Assembly: GCA_016287975.1 (NCBI GenBank)
Contig: JAEEXV010000387.1
Span: 1-21,461 of the forward strand
DNA length: 21,461 bases
Source of the DNA: Lentisphaeria bacterium
Lineage (GTDB): Bacteria; Verrucomicrobiota; Lentisphaeria; Oligosphaerales; Oligosphaeraceae
Reading direction: 5' to 3'
Shown here piece by piece: positions 6,586-14,600 of the stretch. The notes beneath the pieces were generated by a model, which saw nothing but the letters and a program-made list of their open reading frames with translations, was not told the origin of the DNA and did no database searches. Position numbers and translations under genes: made by a program. Positions within the stretch are counted from its first letter, which is position 1. Each line of letters opens with the position of its first letter.

Positions 6586-7905
6586 ATGACCGATCAAGAA
6601 CTCTACCGCCATGCAAAAACCGTCATCCCAGGCGGCACGGGCTTGTTGAGCAAGCGCCCCGAGATGATGGCGCCAGACCTCTACCCCGCGTACTTCAAGG
6701 CCGCGAAAGGCTGCCGCGTCACCGACTACGACGGCCGCGAATACATCGACTTCGCGACCATGGGCATCGGCGCGTGCCTGCTGGGGTTCAACGACGATGA
6801 GGTCAGCGAGGCGGTCGTCAGAACCGTGCGCGACGGCTCCTTCTCCACCCTGAACCCGCCCGAGGAGGTCGAACTCGCCGACCGCCTTGTCGCGATCCAC
6901 CCATGGTCGTGCTGGGCGCGCTTCGCGCGTGGCGGCGGCGACACCGCCGCCGTCGCCATCCGAATCGCCCGCGCCGCCACGGGGCGCTCGAAGGTGCTGA
7001 TCATCGGCTACCACGGCTGGCACGACTGGTATCTCGCCGCCAATCTCGCCGACCCGAATGAACTCGGCGGCCTCTGGCTCAAGGGCCTCTCCCCCCACGG
7101 CGTCCCCAGGGAACTCCTCGGCACCGCGCTTGTCTGCCTCCACGGCGATTTCGAGAATCTCGATCGGATCCTCCGCCAGCACGGCGACGAACTCGCCGCC
7201 ATCATCTGTGAGCCCTGCCGCCACGAGGAGCCCACGCCAGGCTTCTTGCAGGCCCTCCGCGACGGCTGCGACCGCCACGGCGCCATGCTGATCTACGACG
7301 AAATCACCATCGGCTGGCGATACCGCTTCGGCGGCTCCCACCTCTCGTTCGGCGTCGCCCCCGACCTCGCCCTCTTCTCCAAGGCCCTCGGCAACGGCCA
7401 CCCCATCGGCGCCGTCCTCGGCAACGCCAAGTGCTTCGATGGCGCCTCCAAGGCCTTCCTCAGCAGCACCTACTGGACCGAGCGCATCGGCCCCGCCGCC
7501 GCCCTCGCCACCATCGCCAAGATGGAGCGCACGCAGGTCGCCCAAAAGGTCGCCGCCTTCGGCAACCGCGTGATGAAACTGTGGCAGGAGACCGCGAAGG
7601 CCGTCGCGCTGCCGCTGTCGCTCACCAGCGAATTCGGCTGCCTCGCCTGCTTCAAGTTCGACACCCCTGCCCCCAATGCCGCGCGCACCCTCTTCACCCA
7701 GTTGATGCTCGAACGCGGCTTCCTCGCGGGAACTGGCTTCTACCCCGCCCTCCCCCACGGCGACCGCGAATTCGACCTCTACGCCGCCGCCGTCCGCGAG
7801 GTCTTCGCCATCCTCGCGCCCCTCGCGCAGGAAGGCGAGGCCGCCATCCGCGCCGCCCTCAGGGGTCCTGAGGCCCACACCACCTTCCAGCGGCTTGTCA
7901 AGTAG
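6586..7905 (+). CDS. Class-III PLP aminotransferase, glutamate-1-semialdehyde aminomutase-like
   Basis: The 439-residue protein has the fold type I, class-III pattern: IPGGTG at residues 10-15, GCRVTDYDGREYIDF (the entry strand shared with glutamate-1-semialdehyde aminomutase), YHGWHDWY, the PLP-ring Asp in YDEITIGWR (Asp238) and the Schiff-base Lys in FSKALGNGHPIGAV (Lys266). Such enzymes move amino groups or isomerise amino aldehydes; those in sugar clusters often act on keto-sugars or on amino acid side products. An early-chain RGGGDTAAVAIRIAR replaces the usual SG-T/S-EA-x-x-A-xR-x-AR region (G-DTA for SEA), which is common in non-HemL members. The heme enzyme itself is therefore unlikely. 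It follows the GH10-like gene by about 70 bases and may be co-transcribed. Its substrate is unknown. Confidence 0.85.
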   Translation: MTDQELYRHAKTVIPGGTGLLSKRPEMMAPDLYPAYFKAAKGCRVTDYDGREYIDFATMGIGACLLGFNDDEVSEAVVRTVRDGSFSTLNPPEEVELADRLVAIHPWSCWARFARGGGDTAAVAIRIARAATGRSKVLIIGYHGWHDWYLAANLADPNELGGLWLKGLSPHGVPRELLGTALVCLHGDFENLDRILRQHGDELAAIICEPCRHEEPTPGFLQALRDGCDRHGAMLIYDEITIGWRYRFGGSHLSFGVAPDLALFSKALGNGHPIGAVLGNAKCFDGASKAFLSSTYWTERIGPAAALATIAKMERTQVAQKVAAFGNRVMKLWQETAKAVALPLSLTSEFGCLACFKFDTPAPNAARTLFTQLMLERGFLAGTGFYPALPHGDREFDLYAAAVREVFAILAPLAQEGEAAIRAALRGPEAHTTFQRLVK

Positions 7906-7915
7906 GAGGTCCGTC

Positions 7916-8092
7916 ATGTTGCAATTCTGGTGTGTCGTTGAGAACGAATTCGCCTACGTCCGCGAGGTCCTTTCAGGATGTTTTTGGCACGCTTGTAATC
8001 GACTGACGCACTATCCAAATACTTCGCAAGTTCAGGATCCTGGCAGTGGCGGTTGTCTCTGGAACGGCTATTTTATGGCCAGCGACAAATGA
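7916..8092 (+). CDS. Small ORF with strong Shine-Dalgarno, possible gene remnant
   Basis: AGGAGG at 7904-7909, overlapping the aminotransferase stop, lies six bases before the ATG at 7916, the best ribosome site in the window. The 58-residue product starts MLQFWCVVENEFAYVREVL, plausible as protein, but from about position 7980 the DNA becomes AT-richer and the translation (HYPNTSQVQDPGSGGCLWNG) looks random. The simplest reading is the 5' end of a gene once co-translated with the aminotransferase, now truncated. A genuine small protein cannot be excluded. I recognise no family. Confidence 0.35.
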   Translation: MLQFWCVVENEFAYVREVLSGCFWHACNRLTHYPNTSQVQDPGSGGCLWNGYFMASDK

Positions 8093-8126
8093 GAGGGGGC
8101 GCAACCACAACCAAGGAAACCGCAAC

Positions 8127-8444
8127 ATGGGAGCCAAAGTCTTTATGCTGAAGAATGCACTCGCGAAAATCATCGGCGGCGGCATCGGATTCGCCATCAT
8201 TCACGCCATCGTGTTCTGGATCGCCTTCTTCCAGTGCGGCGGCTTCAGGGATTCCGCCAGCAGCATCTGGCAGGGCATCACCACCAGCGGCAGCGCCTGG
8301 ACGACCGTCCTGAAATGGACTGGCTTCCCGCTGTCCTGCATCAGTGCCTCGGGGGCGGCCTTCGTCTGCGTCATGATCCTCAACTCGATCCTCTGGGGCG
8401 CCGTCGTCGGAGTGATCGTCGGATTCATCTTCGGGCGGAAATAG
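8127..8444 (+). CDS. Small two-helix membrane protein, hypothetical
   Basis: The 105-residue product has two clear hydrophobic segments, IIGGGIGFAIIHAIVFWIAFF (residues about 15-35) and FVCVMILNSILWGAVVGVIV (about 80-100), joined by a Ser/Thr/Trp-rich loop. AAGGA at 8113-8117 lies nine bases before the ATG at 8127, which supports this start over upstream in-frame codons. Third-position GC fits real coding here, unlike the ORF before it. The gene stands between the aminotransferase region and a hairpin, with no obvious operon partner. I recognise no family. Confidence 0.65.
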   Translation: MGAKVFMLKNALAKIIGGGIGFAIIHAIVFWIAFFQCGGFRDSASSIWQGITTSGSAWTTVLKWTGFPLSCISASGAAFVCVMILNSILWGAVVGVIVGFIFGRK

Positions 8445-8460
8445 AAGCCCGCGCACCGTC

Positions 8461-8492
8461 CAGGGGCTGGCGGCCAGGCCGTCCAGCCCCTG
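8461..8492 (+). terminator. Strong GC hairpin, candidate terminator
   Basis: CAGGGGCTGG (8461-8470) pairs perfectly with CCAGCCCCTG (8483-8492), 16 bases after the small membrane protein stop. The downstream run is only GTTCTTT, so it is a weak intrinsic terminator at best, but its place at a gene end fits. Confidence 0.5.
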
Positions 8493-8540
8493 CCGAGTTC
8501 TTTGATACAGGCTATATTATCGCTTTCGCCTTTGTCCCCA

Positions 8541-8560
8541 GCCCGCCACTACAGGCGGGC
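8541..8560 (+). repeat. Stem-loop upstream of the aspartokinase gene
   Basis: GCCCGCC (8541-8547) pairs with GGCGGGC (8554-8560) around a six-base loop, 39 bases before the aspartokinase start. It may affect the leader of that mRNA. No leader peptide or known riboswitch core is seen around it. Confidence 0.4.
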
Positions 8561-8598
8561 CTGCCTCCTGTCCCGTGTCCAATCCGAGAAATCCTGTC

Positions 8599-9999
8599 AT
8601 GCATACTGTAGAAAAGATCGGCGGCACCTCAATGTCGCGTTTCGGGGAAGTGATGCGCAATGTCATCATCGGCCATCGCAAGCCTGAAGACCTCTACAAC
8701 CGCATCTTCGTCGTCTCCGCATACGGCGGCATCACCAATCTCCTCCTCGAGGACAAGAAGACTGGACAGCCTGGCGTCTACGGCAAGTTCGCCGCCGAGG
8801 ATCCCAGCTGGGAACAGGCCCTCGAGGCCGTCCGCCAGCGCATGCTCGAATACAACCGCTCCTTCGTCAGCGTCGGCCTCGACCAGGACGCCGCCGCCGA
8901 ATTCGTCAACACCCGCATCGACGGCATCGGCGAATGCCTGCACGACCTGGTGAACCTGCGCTCCTTCGGCCATTTCGACCACCGCAGCTATCTGCCGCAG
9001 ACCAGGGAACTCCTGAGCGCGGTCGGCGAGGCGCAGAGCGCCTTCAACGCGACCCTGATGCTCCAGCGCAACGGCGTCAACGCGAAGTTCGTGGATCTCA
9101 CGGGCTGGCGCAACGACTACATCCCGAAGTTCGACGAGGCGATTCTCAAGGCCTTCGAGGGCATGGACTTCAGCAAGGTGATGCCGATTGTCACAGGCTA
9201 CGTCAAGTACGACGAGGGCATCATGACCCGCTTCGACCGCGGCTACAGTGAAATCACCTTCAGCAAGATCGCGGTGCTGACCCGCGCGCAGGAAGGCATC
9301 ATCCACAAGGAATACCACCTGTGCACAGGCGACCCCAAGCTCATCGGCACCGACAAGGTCAAGATCATCGGCAACACCAACTTCGACATCGCCGACCAGC
9401 TCTCGGATCTCGACATGGAGGCCATCCACTCCAAGGCATCCAAGGAAATGGAGCAGTGCGGCATCCCGATCCGCGTCAAGAACGCCTTCGACCCCGAAAA
9501 CCCGGGCACCCTCATCTCCTGCGACTACGTCTCCCAGGTCCCACGCGTCGAAATGATCTGCGGACGCAACGACATCGTCGCCATCGAGGTGCTCGACCCC
9601 GAGATGGTCTCCAAGCCTGGATACGACTACAACCTGCTCCAGAGCCTCGCGGAGTTCAAGATCAGCTACATCACCAAGACCACCAACGCCAACACCATCA
9701 CCCACTTCGTGCCCGCCAAGAAGCAGCCCATCGGGGGATGCGTGGAGGACATCAAGCGCCGCCTGCCTGGCGCGCAGGTCTCGACGGCCCCCGTCGCCAT
9801 CGTCTCGGTCATCGGCACCAACATGAAGATCCCTGGCTTCCTCGCGACCGCCGCGCGCGCCCTCTACGAGGCGAAGATCAACACCCTCGCCATGGTGCAG
9901 TCCCCGCGCCAGGTCAACATGCAGTTCATCATCGACCGCCGCGACTTCCAGCAGGCCCAGTGCGTCCTGCACAAGGTCTTCGTCGAGGATCCGAAATAA
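8599..9999 (+). CDS. Aspartate kinase, resembling the ectoine-cluster type (Ask_Ect)
   Basis: The enzyme phosphorylates aspartate, the first step to lysine, threonine, methionine and diaminopimelate. The 466-residue protein opens with VEKIGGTSMSRFGEVM (the K-x-GGTS nucleotide/aspartate motif), then IFVVSAYGGITNLLLE, VDLTGWR, FDRGYSEITFSKIAVLT near residue 212, EGIIHKEYH, RVKNAFDPENPGTLI and TNANTITH near 363, with C-terminal ACT-like segments to the end. These phrases match, from memory, the specialised aspartokinase found beside ectABC genes rather than LysC or ThrA, whose motif is G-R-G-G-S-D-T-T-A. No ectoine gene is in the window. ATG 8599 is preferred to GTG 8575 because MHTVEKIGGTS is the usual start of this subtype. 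The membrane protein gene follows after 12 bases. Confidence 0.88.
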   Translation: MHTVEKIGGTSMSRFGEVMRNVIIGHRKPEDLYNRIFVVSAYGGITNLLLEDKKTGQPGVYGKFAAEDPSWEQALEAVRQRMLEYNRSFVSVGLDQDAAAEFVNTRIDGIGECLHDLVNLRSFGHFDHRSYLPQTRELLSAVGEAQSAFNATLMLQRNGVNAKFVDLTGWRNDYIPKFDEAILKAFEGMDFSKVMPIVTGYVKYDEGIMTRFDRGYSEITFSKIAVLTRAQEGIIHKEYHLCTGDPKLIGTDKVKIIGNTNFDIADQLSDLDMEAIHSKASKEMEQCGIPIRVKNAFDPENPGTLISCDYVSQVPRVEMICGRNDIVAIEVLDPEMVSKPGYDYNLLQSLAEFKISYITKTTNANTITHFVPAKKQPIGGCVEDIKRRLPGAQVSTAPVAIVSVIGTNMKIPGFLATAARALYEAKINTLAMVQSPRQVNMQFIIDRRDFQQAQCVLHKVFVEDPK

Positions 10000-10011
10000 C
10001 CTGGCATCGCC

Positions 10012-10437
10012 ATGCTCCACCTGCTGCTCGCCGGACTTTCACTCCTCGCCCTCGTCTTCTGGGGCGTCTACGTGTGCGTCTCGTTCCTGCCACTGCGGGT
10101 CGGGCGGCGGGCATACAAGGCCGCTCTTGCCTTGACCATGCTCTATCTGCTGGGGCGCATCGCCTATTTCGCCATCGCCCCAGGCGCCGCCGCAAAGCAT
10201 GACTTCCTCTTTATGAACTACCTCGACGGCGGCTTCGCCGCCGCCTTCCTGACCCGCGCCATCCTCCTGGCCATCCACCGCAAATGGCCCATCCCGCGCT
10301 GGCCTGGAATCGCCGCCCAGATCGTGCTCTTCGCCGCCCTCTGCTTCCTCTGCACCCCCGCGATGCGGCAGCTCCAGAAGGGCCCCGCCGCCCCGAATAC
10401 TCCCGCCCCCGCCGCATCGACCGCCAGCGCATCATGA
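10012..10437 (+). CDS. Four-helix integral membrane protein, hypothetical
   Basis: The 141-residue product has four hydrophobic segments (about residues 1-26, 35-56, 64-85 and 97-115) and an Ala/Pro/Ser-rich tail. The start follows the aspartokinase stop by 12 bases, and the stop overlaps the CoaBC start as ATGA, so it is co-translated with that gene. I recognise no family. Its place between aspartokinase and coenzyme A synthesis hints at nothing specific; small membrane proteins of this kind are often lineage-specific. Confidence 0.72.
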   Translation: MLHLLLAGLSLLALVFWGVYVCVSFLPLRVGRRAYKAALALTMLYLLGRIAYFAIAPGAAAKHDFLFMNYLDGGFAAAFLTRAILLAIHRKWPIPRWPGIAAQIVLFAALCFLCTPAMRQLQKGPAAPNTPAPAASTASAS

Positions 10438-11606
10438 GCGGACATCGGATCATCGTCATCACGGACGGGGCGGCGGCGCTGCTCCACACCCCGCCGCTGC
10501 TGGCGGCGCTGCGGCGCAACGGCCATTCCGTCAAGGTGGCCCCCACTGGCTATGACGGCGCCTCCGCGCTCGCCTTCGTCGGCGAACTGGGCTGGGCCGC
10601 CCTTTCGGGCCATCCCGCCCTGGATCTCTCCCGCCTGACGCCAGAGACGCTGGGCTGGGCGGAACTGGTCGTCCTCGCCCCTGTCTCGCCCGCCGTCCTC
10701 CAGGTCTTCCGCCAAGGCAGCGCCCTGGCGCTGCTGAAGCAGTCCGAACGGCCAGTGCTGGCCGCGCCCGCGCATCTGCCTGGGGACGGCGCGGATGCCG
10801 CGCTCGACGCATGGATCCGTGAACTGCCGCCTGGCAGCCGCCTCCTGGAGGGGCGGCCAGAGGAACTCATGGCACTGGGCGCGATGGGCAACGTAGTCTT
10901 GGCGCCAGTGCCGACGGTGGTCGAATGCGCCGAGGCGATGCTCTCCGCGCAGCCGCTCGCGGGCGAACGCGTCCTGGTCACCGCGGGCCCCACCGCCGAA
11001 GACCTCGACCCCGTGCGATATCTCACCAACCGCTCCAGCGGCAAAATGGGCGTCGCCCTCGCCCTCGCCGCCGTGCGCTTCGGCGCCCGCGCGACCATCG
11101 TCCACGGCCCCATGGCCACCGCCCTGCCGCGCGTCCCAGGACTCGACGCCGTCCCCGTGCGCTCCGCCCGCGAAATGCACGACGCGGTCGCGGCCCGCTG
11201 GCAGGATGCCACCATCGCGATTCTCGCCGCCGCCGTCGCCGACTTCACCCCCGACCACTGCGCCCCCCAGAAGCTCAAGAAGCACGGCGACGCGGGGCTC
11301 ACCCTGCAACTGGTGCGCACCGCCGACATCCTCGCCGAACTCGGCGAGCGCTGCCCGCGCCCGTTCCTCGTCGGCTTCGCCGCCGAAAGCGACGACGTCG
11401 AGATCAACGCCCTCGCCAAGCTCCGCCGAAAGCACTGCGACCTCATCTGCGCCAACGACATCCGCGCCCACGACACGGGCTTCGCCGTCGACACGAACCA
11501 GGTCACCATCTATGACCGCGACGGCACCCGCACCCCCCTCCCCCTCCTCTCCAAGCGCGCGACCGCCGAAGCAATCCTCGACTATATCGCCCGCCGAACG
11601 CCATGA
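10434..11606 (+). CDS. coaBC: CoaBC-type protein: intact CoaB ligase domain, degenerate CoaC domain
   Basis: Normal CoaBC joins cysteine to 4'-phosphopantothenate (CoaB) and decarboxylates the product with FMN (CoaC). The C-terminal half (from about residue 176) is a standard CoaB: VLVTAGPTAEDLDPVRYLTN, RSSGKMG near 200, AAAVADF, KLKK near 280, VGFAAES and DLICANDI. The N-terminal ~170 residues keep the flavodoxin-like frame (GHRIIVITDGAAALLHTPPLLAALR, AALSGHPALD, WAELVVLAP) but lack the CoaC signatures: the catalytic His region is LTPETLGW, PxMNxxMW is replaced by APAHLPGDG, and the substrate-clamp Cys loop (ACG) is GAMGN. Decarboxylation is therefore unlikely from this chain, and a separate CoaC may exist elsewhere. 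The start at 10434 overlaps the previous stop (ATGA). Confidence 0.87.
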   Translation: MSGHRIIVITDGAAALLHTPPLLAALRRNGHSVKVAPTGYDGASALAFVGELGWAALSGHPALDLSRLTPETLGWAELVVLAPVSPAVLQVFRQGSALALLKQSERPVLAAPAHLPGDGADAALDAWIRELPPGSRLLEGRPEELMALGAMGNVVLAPVPTVVECAEAMLSAQPLAGERVLVTAGPTAEDLDPVRYLTNRSSGKMGVALALAAVRFGARATIVHGPMATALPRVPGLDAVPVRSAREMHDAVAARWQDATIAILAAAVADFTPDHCAPQKLKKHGDAGLTLQLVRTADILAELGERCPRPFLVGFAAESDDVEINALAKLRRKHCDLICANDIRAHDTGFAVDTNQVTIYDRDGTRTPLPLLSKRATAEAILDYIARRTP

Positions 11607-11615
11607 AAGCCACCG

Positions 11616-14600
11616 CTATTTTGCGGGGAAGACGGCCCCGTCGCCAGGGGCGAGGGTGACTTCGGGCGGCAGGCCTGAAAGTCCCAGTTTGGCGGCGTCG
11701 AGGCGGAAGCGCTGCGGGCGGCGTCCGTGGTTCATGAGTACGAGGAGCCATTTGCCCTGGCCGTCGGAGAGCAGCGCGGCGTCGGCCTCGGGAAGCCCCG
11801 CGGCGGCAAGGCGTTCGGGGTGGTTCTCGCCGCGCAGGAAGAAGGGCTCGTATCGGGCGAGGATGCTTGCCGCGCGCGAAATGGCGGTGTAGCTGCGTCC
11901 GTCCAGGTTGGGCAGGTAGTAGACGAAGAACCCTGCGGTCGCATCCGCGGAGCGCCGCAGCAGTTGCGCGAGGGTGACGGGCGGGACGGGGCGCTTGTCG
12001 CCGAACTCGTAGGGGCGCGTGTACGCTCCCAGCGCCAGCGGCGTGCGCGGCAGCGCCTTCCGCGTGGCGGTGAGGACGGCGAGGTCGCGGCCGTATCCCG
12101 CGATGGCCAGGTCGATGCGCCCGTCGAGTTTGCGCCAGTCCACGCCGAAGAAACTGCAGTTCTCGTCGCTCTGGTAGCCCGAGTAGACCGAGAAGACGAT
12201 GCCTGGCAGCGCCTCGTGCGCGGCCTTGCAGAGGAGTTCGGCGAGGTCGGCGAAACGCGTGGTCATGTAGTCCGTCCAGGCGTCGAAGTGCCTGGCGGCG
12301 ATTTCGGCGGCATTCGGGACGCCGGGGAGCCTGGCGGCCTTGGCGAAGTCGGCGCGGCACTCGTCGCAGAAGCAGGCGATGGGCGCGTCGAGGACGCGGA
12401 ACTCGTAGTCCCAGCAGAGATGCTCGACCATCCCCCAGCGCTTTTGCCAGGCGGGCAGGCTTTCGACGATGTACTTGCGGCACTCGGGCGCGGTCAGGAA
12501 CTTGCGCGAGCAGACCAGATGGTCGGAGCGCCTGCCGCGGCGGTCGATCAGCGCGTAGTCGGGATGCTCCTTGAGGAAGGGCACGAAGGAAAAGCACCAG
12601 CGGAAGTTGAAGTAGATGGCGTTGGGCAGTTCCGCATAGTGGTGCTTGTTGGCGGAGGTGAAGCGCGTCGCCCCCAGGTCGCGGAAGAACGCCAGGGTGC
12701 GGCGGGTCAGCGCGAGGTCGTCCAGGGCGCCGAGGCGGAAACTGCTGATGCCGACGCCCAGCGTCTTCGGCTGCGTGCCGCGGATCGCAGGCAGAAAGAC
12801 CAGCGGCACCTTCTGCGGGGCCTCGGACAGGCCGTCGGCGGGACTTTCGGCGTGGAAATAGAAGGCCGACGACTCGGCGGAGACATCCGCGTCGGCCGCC
12901 AGGACAACCGTGTAGTAGCGGTCCGTCGGGAGCGTCTCCGACCACTTGCGGGGCTGGGAGAAGGCGATGCGACGGCGCGTCCAGCCCCGCCCCAATGGCG
13001 ACGGACTCTCCCGCACCGTGGTCTGGTGGTGGTTGATATAGCCGCTGGCGCCGAGGAACTGCACGCCTTCGGGCAGATCCAGCACGAGGGTGTATTCGCT
13101 TGCGGTGCTTCCAGGGAAGCCGCGCGGGCAGAAGAAGAGGTGCTGCACGCCGCCTCGGATCAGATGGAGCGCGTCGGCCTTCCAGTTCGGCCAGAGCTCC
13201 GTCGCTCCGTCGGCCAAGGTGAGTTTCCAGCGGTCCGCCCCCGCCTTGCGCCATCCCTCGGGGAAGGAAATCGGCGCCCCGTCGACGGAGAGGCGCACCT
13301 GCGCCCCCGCAGGCGCCTGCACTTCCAGTTCATTGACGCCGGTCGCGAGAATGGCGCGGCCCGCCGCCGGGCGCCCGTTGCAGAGCAGCCGCGCGCCTTT
13401 CGGCAGCGCCACGTCCATCGTCTGCGCGCTCAACGCCAGGCGGTATTGCGGAGAACGTAGCAGTTCCCGAAGGGACGCGTCGAAGATGCGCCAGCGGAAA
13501 CGGAAGGCGTCCTTGCCGTCGAGTGAAAACGCTGCCTCGCGGTCGGAGTGGACGGTGTGCGGCGGCTTTCGATCAAAGGCGGTCTCCACCCGCAGAAGCA
13601 GTGGCTGGCGGCTCGAAAGCTGGTCGGATTGGATGGCCAGGCGGTTCGCCCCCGGCGCGAACTCCGGCCAGGCGGAGACTCCGGTACCAGGCACATTCGG
13701 CACGAAACGCGCCTCGAAGAAACTCTCGTTCAGGTGAAGGCCGCCGCTGATGGGCGTGTAACTGCTCATCTCCTTCGATGGCCACTCAAAACGCCCGATC
13801 TTGATCTCCCAGGGAATGGCGCCCGGTTTTCCCCCCAGCGCCTTCCACGGAATCGCCACTTCGGCCTCCCAGTAGCCAACCGGCTCCTCCGCATGGACCT
13901 GTACCGCCGCGCGCGCGCCGGATTCCCAGCTTTTGTCCCGCTTCTGCCACATATTGCTCCGCTCATCCCGGCTGTCGAGAATGGCGCCTGCGGCATTCAC
14001 AACGACTTCGCTGACCTCAGAAGGCACCGCCGGATTGGCCAGCAGAATCGCGATGCAGTCATCCTTGTAGATGGCATCCTGGTCATGGGCTGTCACCTTG
14101 CGCTGGAAGGCGTGCATGCGGTTCGCGGAGGGAGCCAGCGCGGGTTCGCCGCAGGAGAAGGCGAGGTAGAGGTTCTCGTCGTCCCACAGCATTCTCGCCA
14201 TCGTCTGTTCGGCGGCGAAAACCGTCCGCCCCATCAACATGAATGGCCCGATGGGGAGGCTGTTGACCCACGCCGCATCATCCAGTTTTCCGTCGATGGC
14301 GGGAGTGCCGCGCCCGACCGCGACGCTGGCGCGATCGGAGACCTGACATGGCATGGCGTCCAACTGCGCGGGCGTCAGCGACGCGTCAGTGGCGATGACC
14401 ACGCGGTCGAGGAAATACTGGGACTGTGCGTCCCCGCCGAAGCGGATGGCGGCTTCCGGAAAGGCATGGCCGGTGGGAATTGGCCCGAAACGCAGCCATT
14501 GCCAGGCGTCGCCCGAGGCGAAACGGACCTCCGGCGCGACAATCTGCAGACTGTCATGATGAATGAGGTTGGCGATGCCGACGCCCTTCCCCTGATGGCG

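Noticed and set aside
6586..7905. Class-III aminotransferase considered as EctB beside the ectoine-type aspartokinase
   Set aside because: The IPGGTG start and GCRVTDYDG entry are of glutamate-1-semialdehyde aminomutase type, and no ectA or ectC is near.
7984..8005. TTGGCAC stretch resembling a sigma-54 -24 element
   Set aside because: The required GC of the -12 element at the right spacing is absent (TAATC instead of TTGC).
8489..8520. Possible sigma-70 promoter with TATATT before the aspartokinase gene
   Set aside because: No acceptable -35 box lies 16-18 bases upstream; the only TTGATA is far too close.
8541..8560. Hairpin before aspartokinase considered as a lysine riboswitch
   Set aside because: The leader is too short and shows only one small stem, with none of the multi-helix lysine aptamer.
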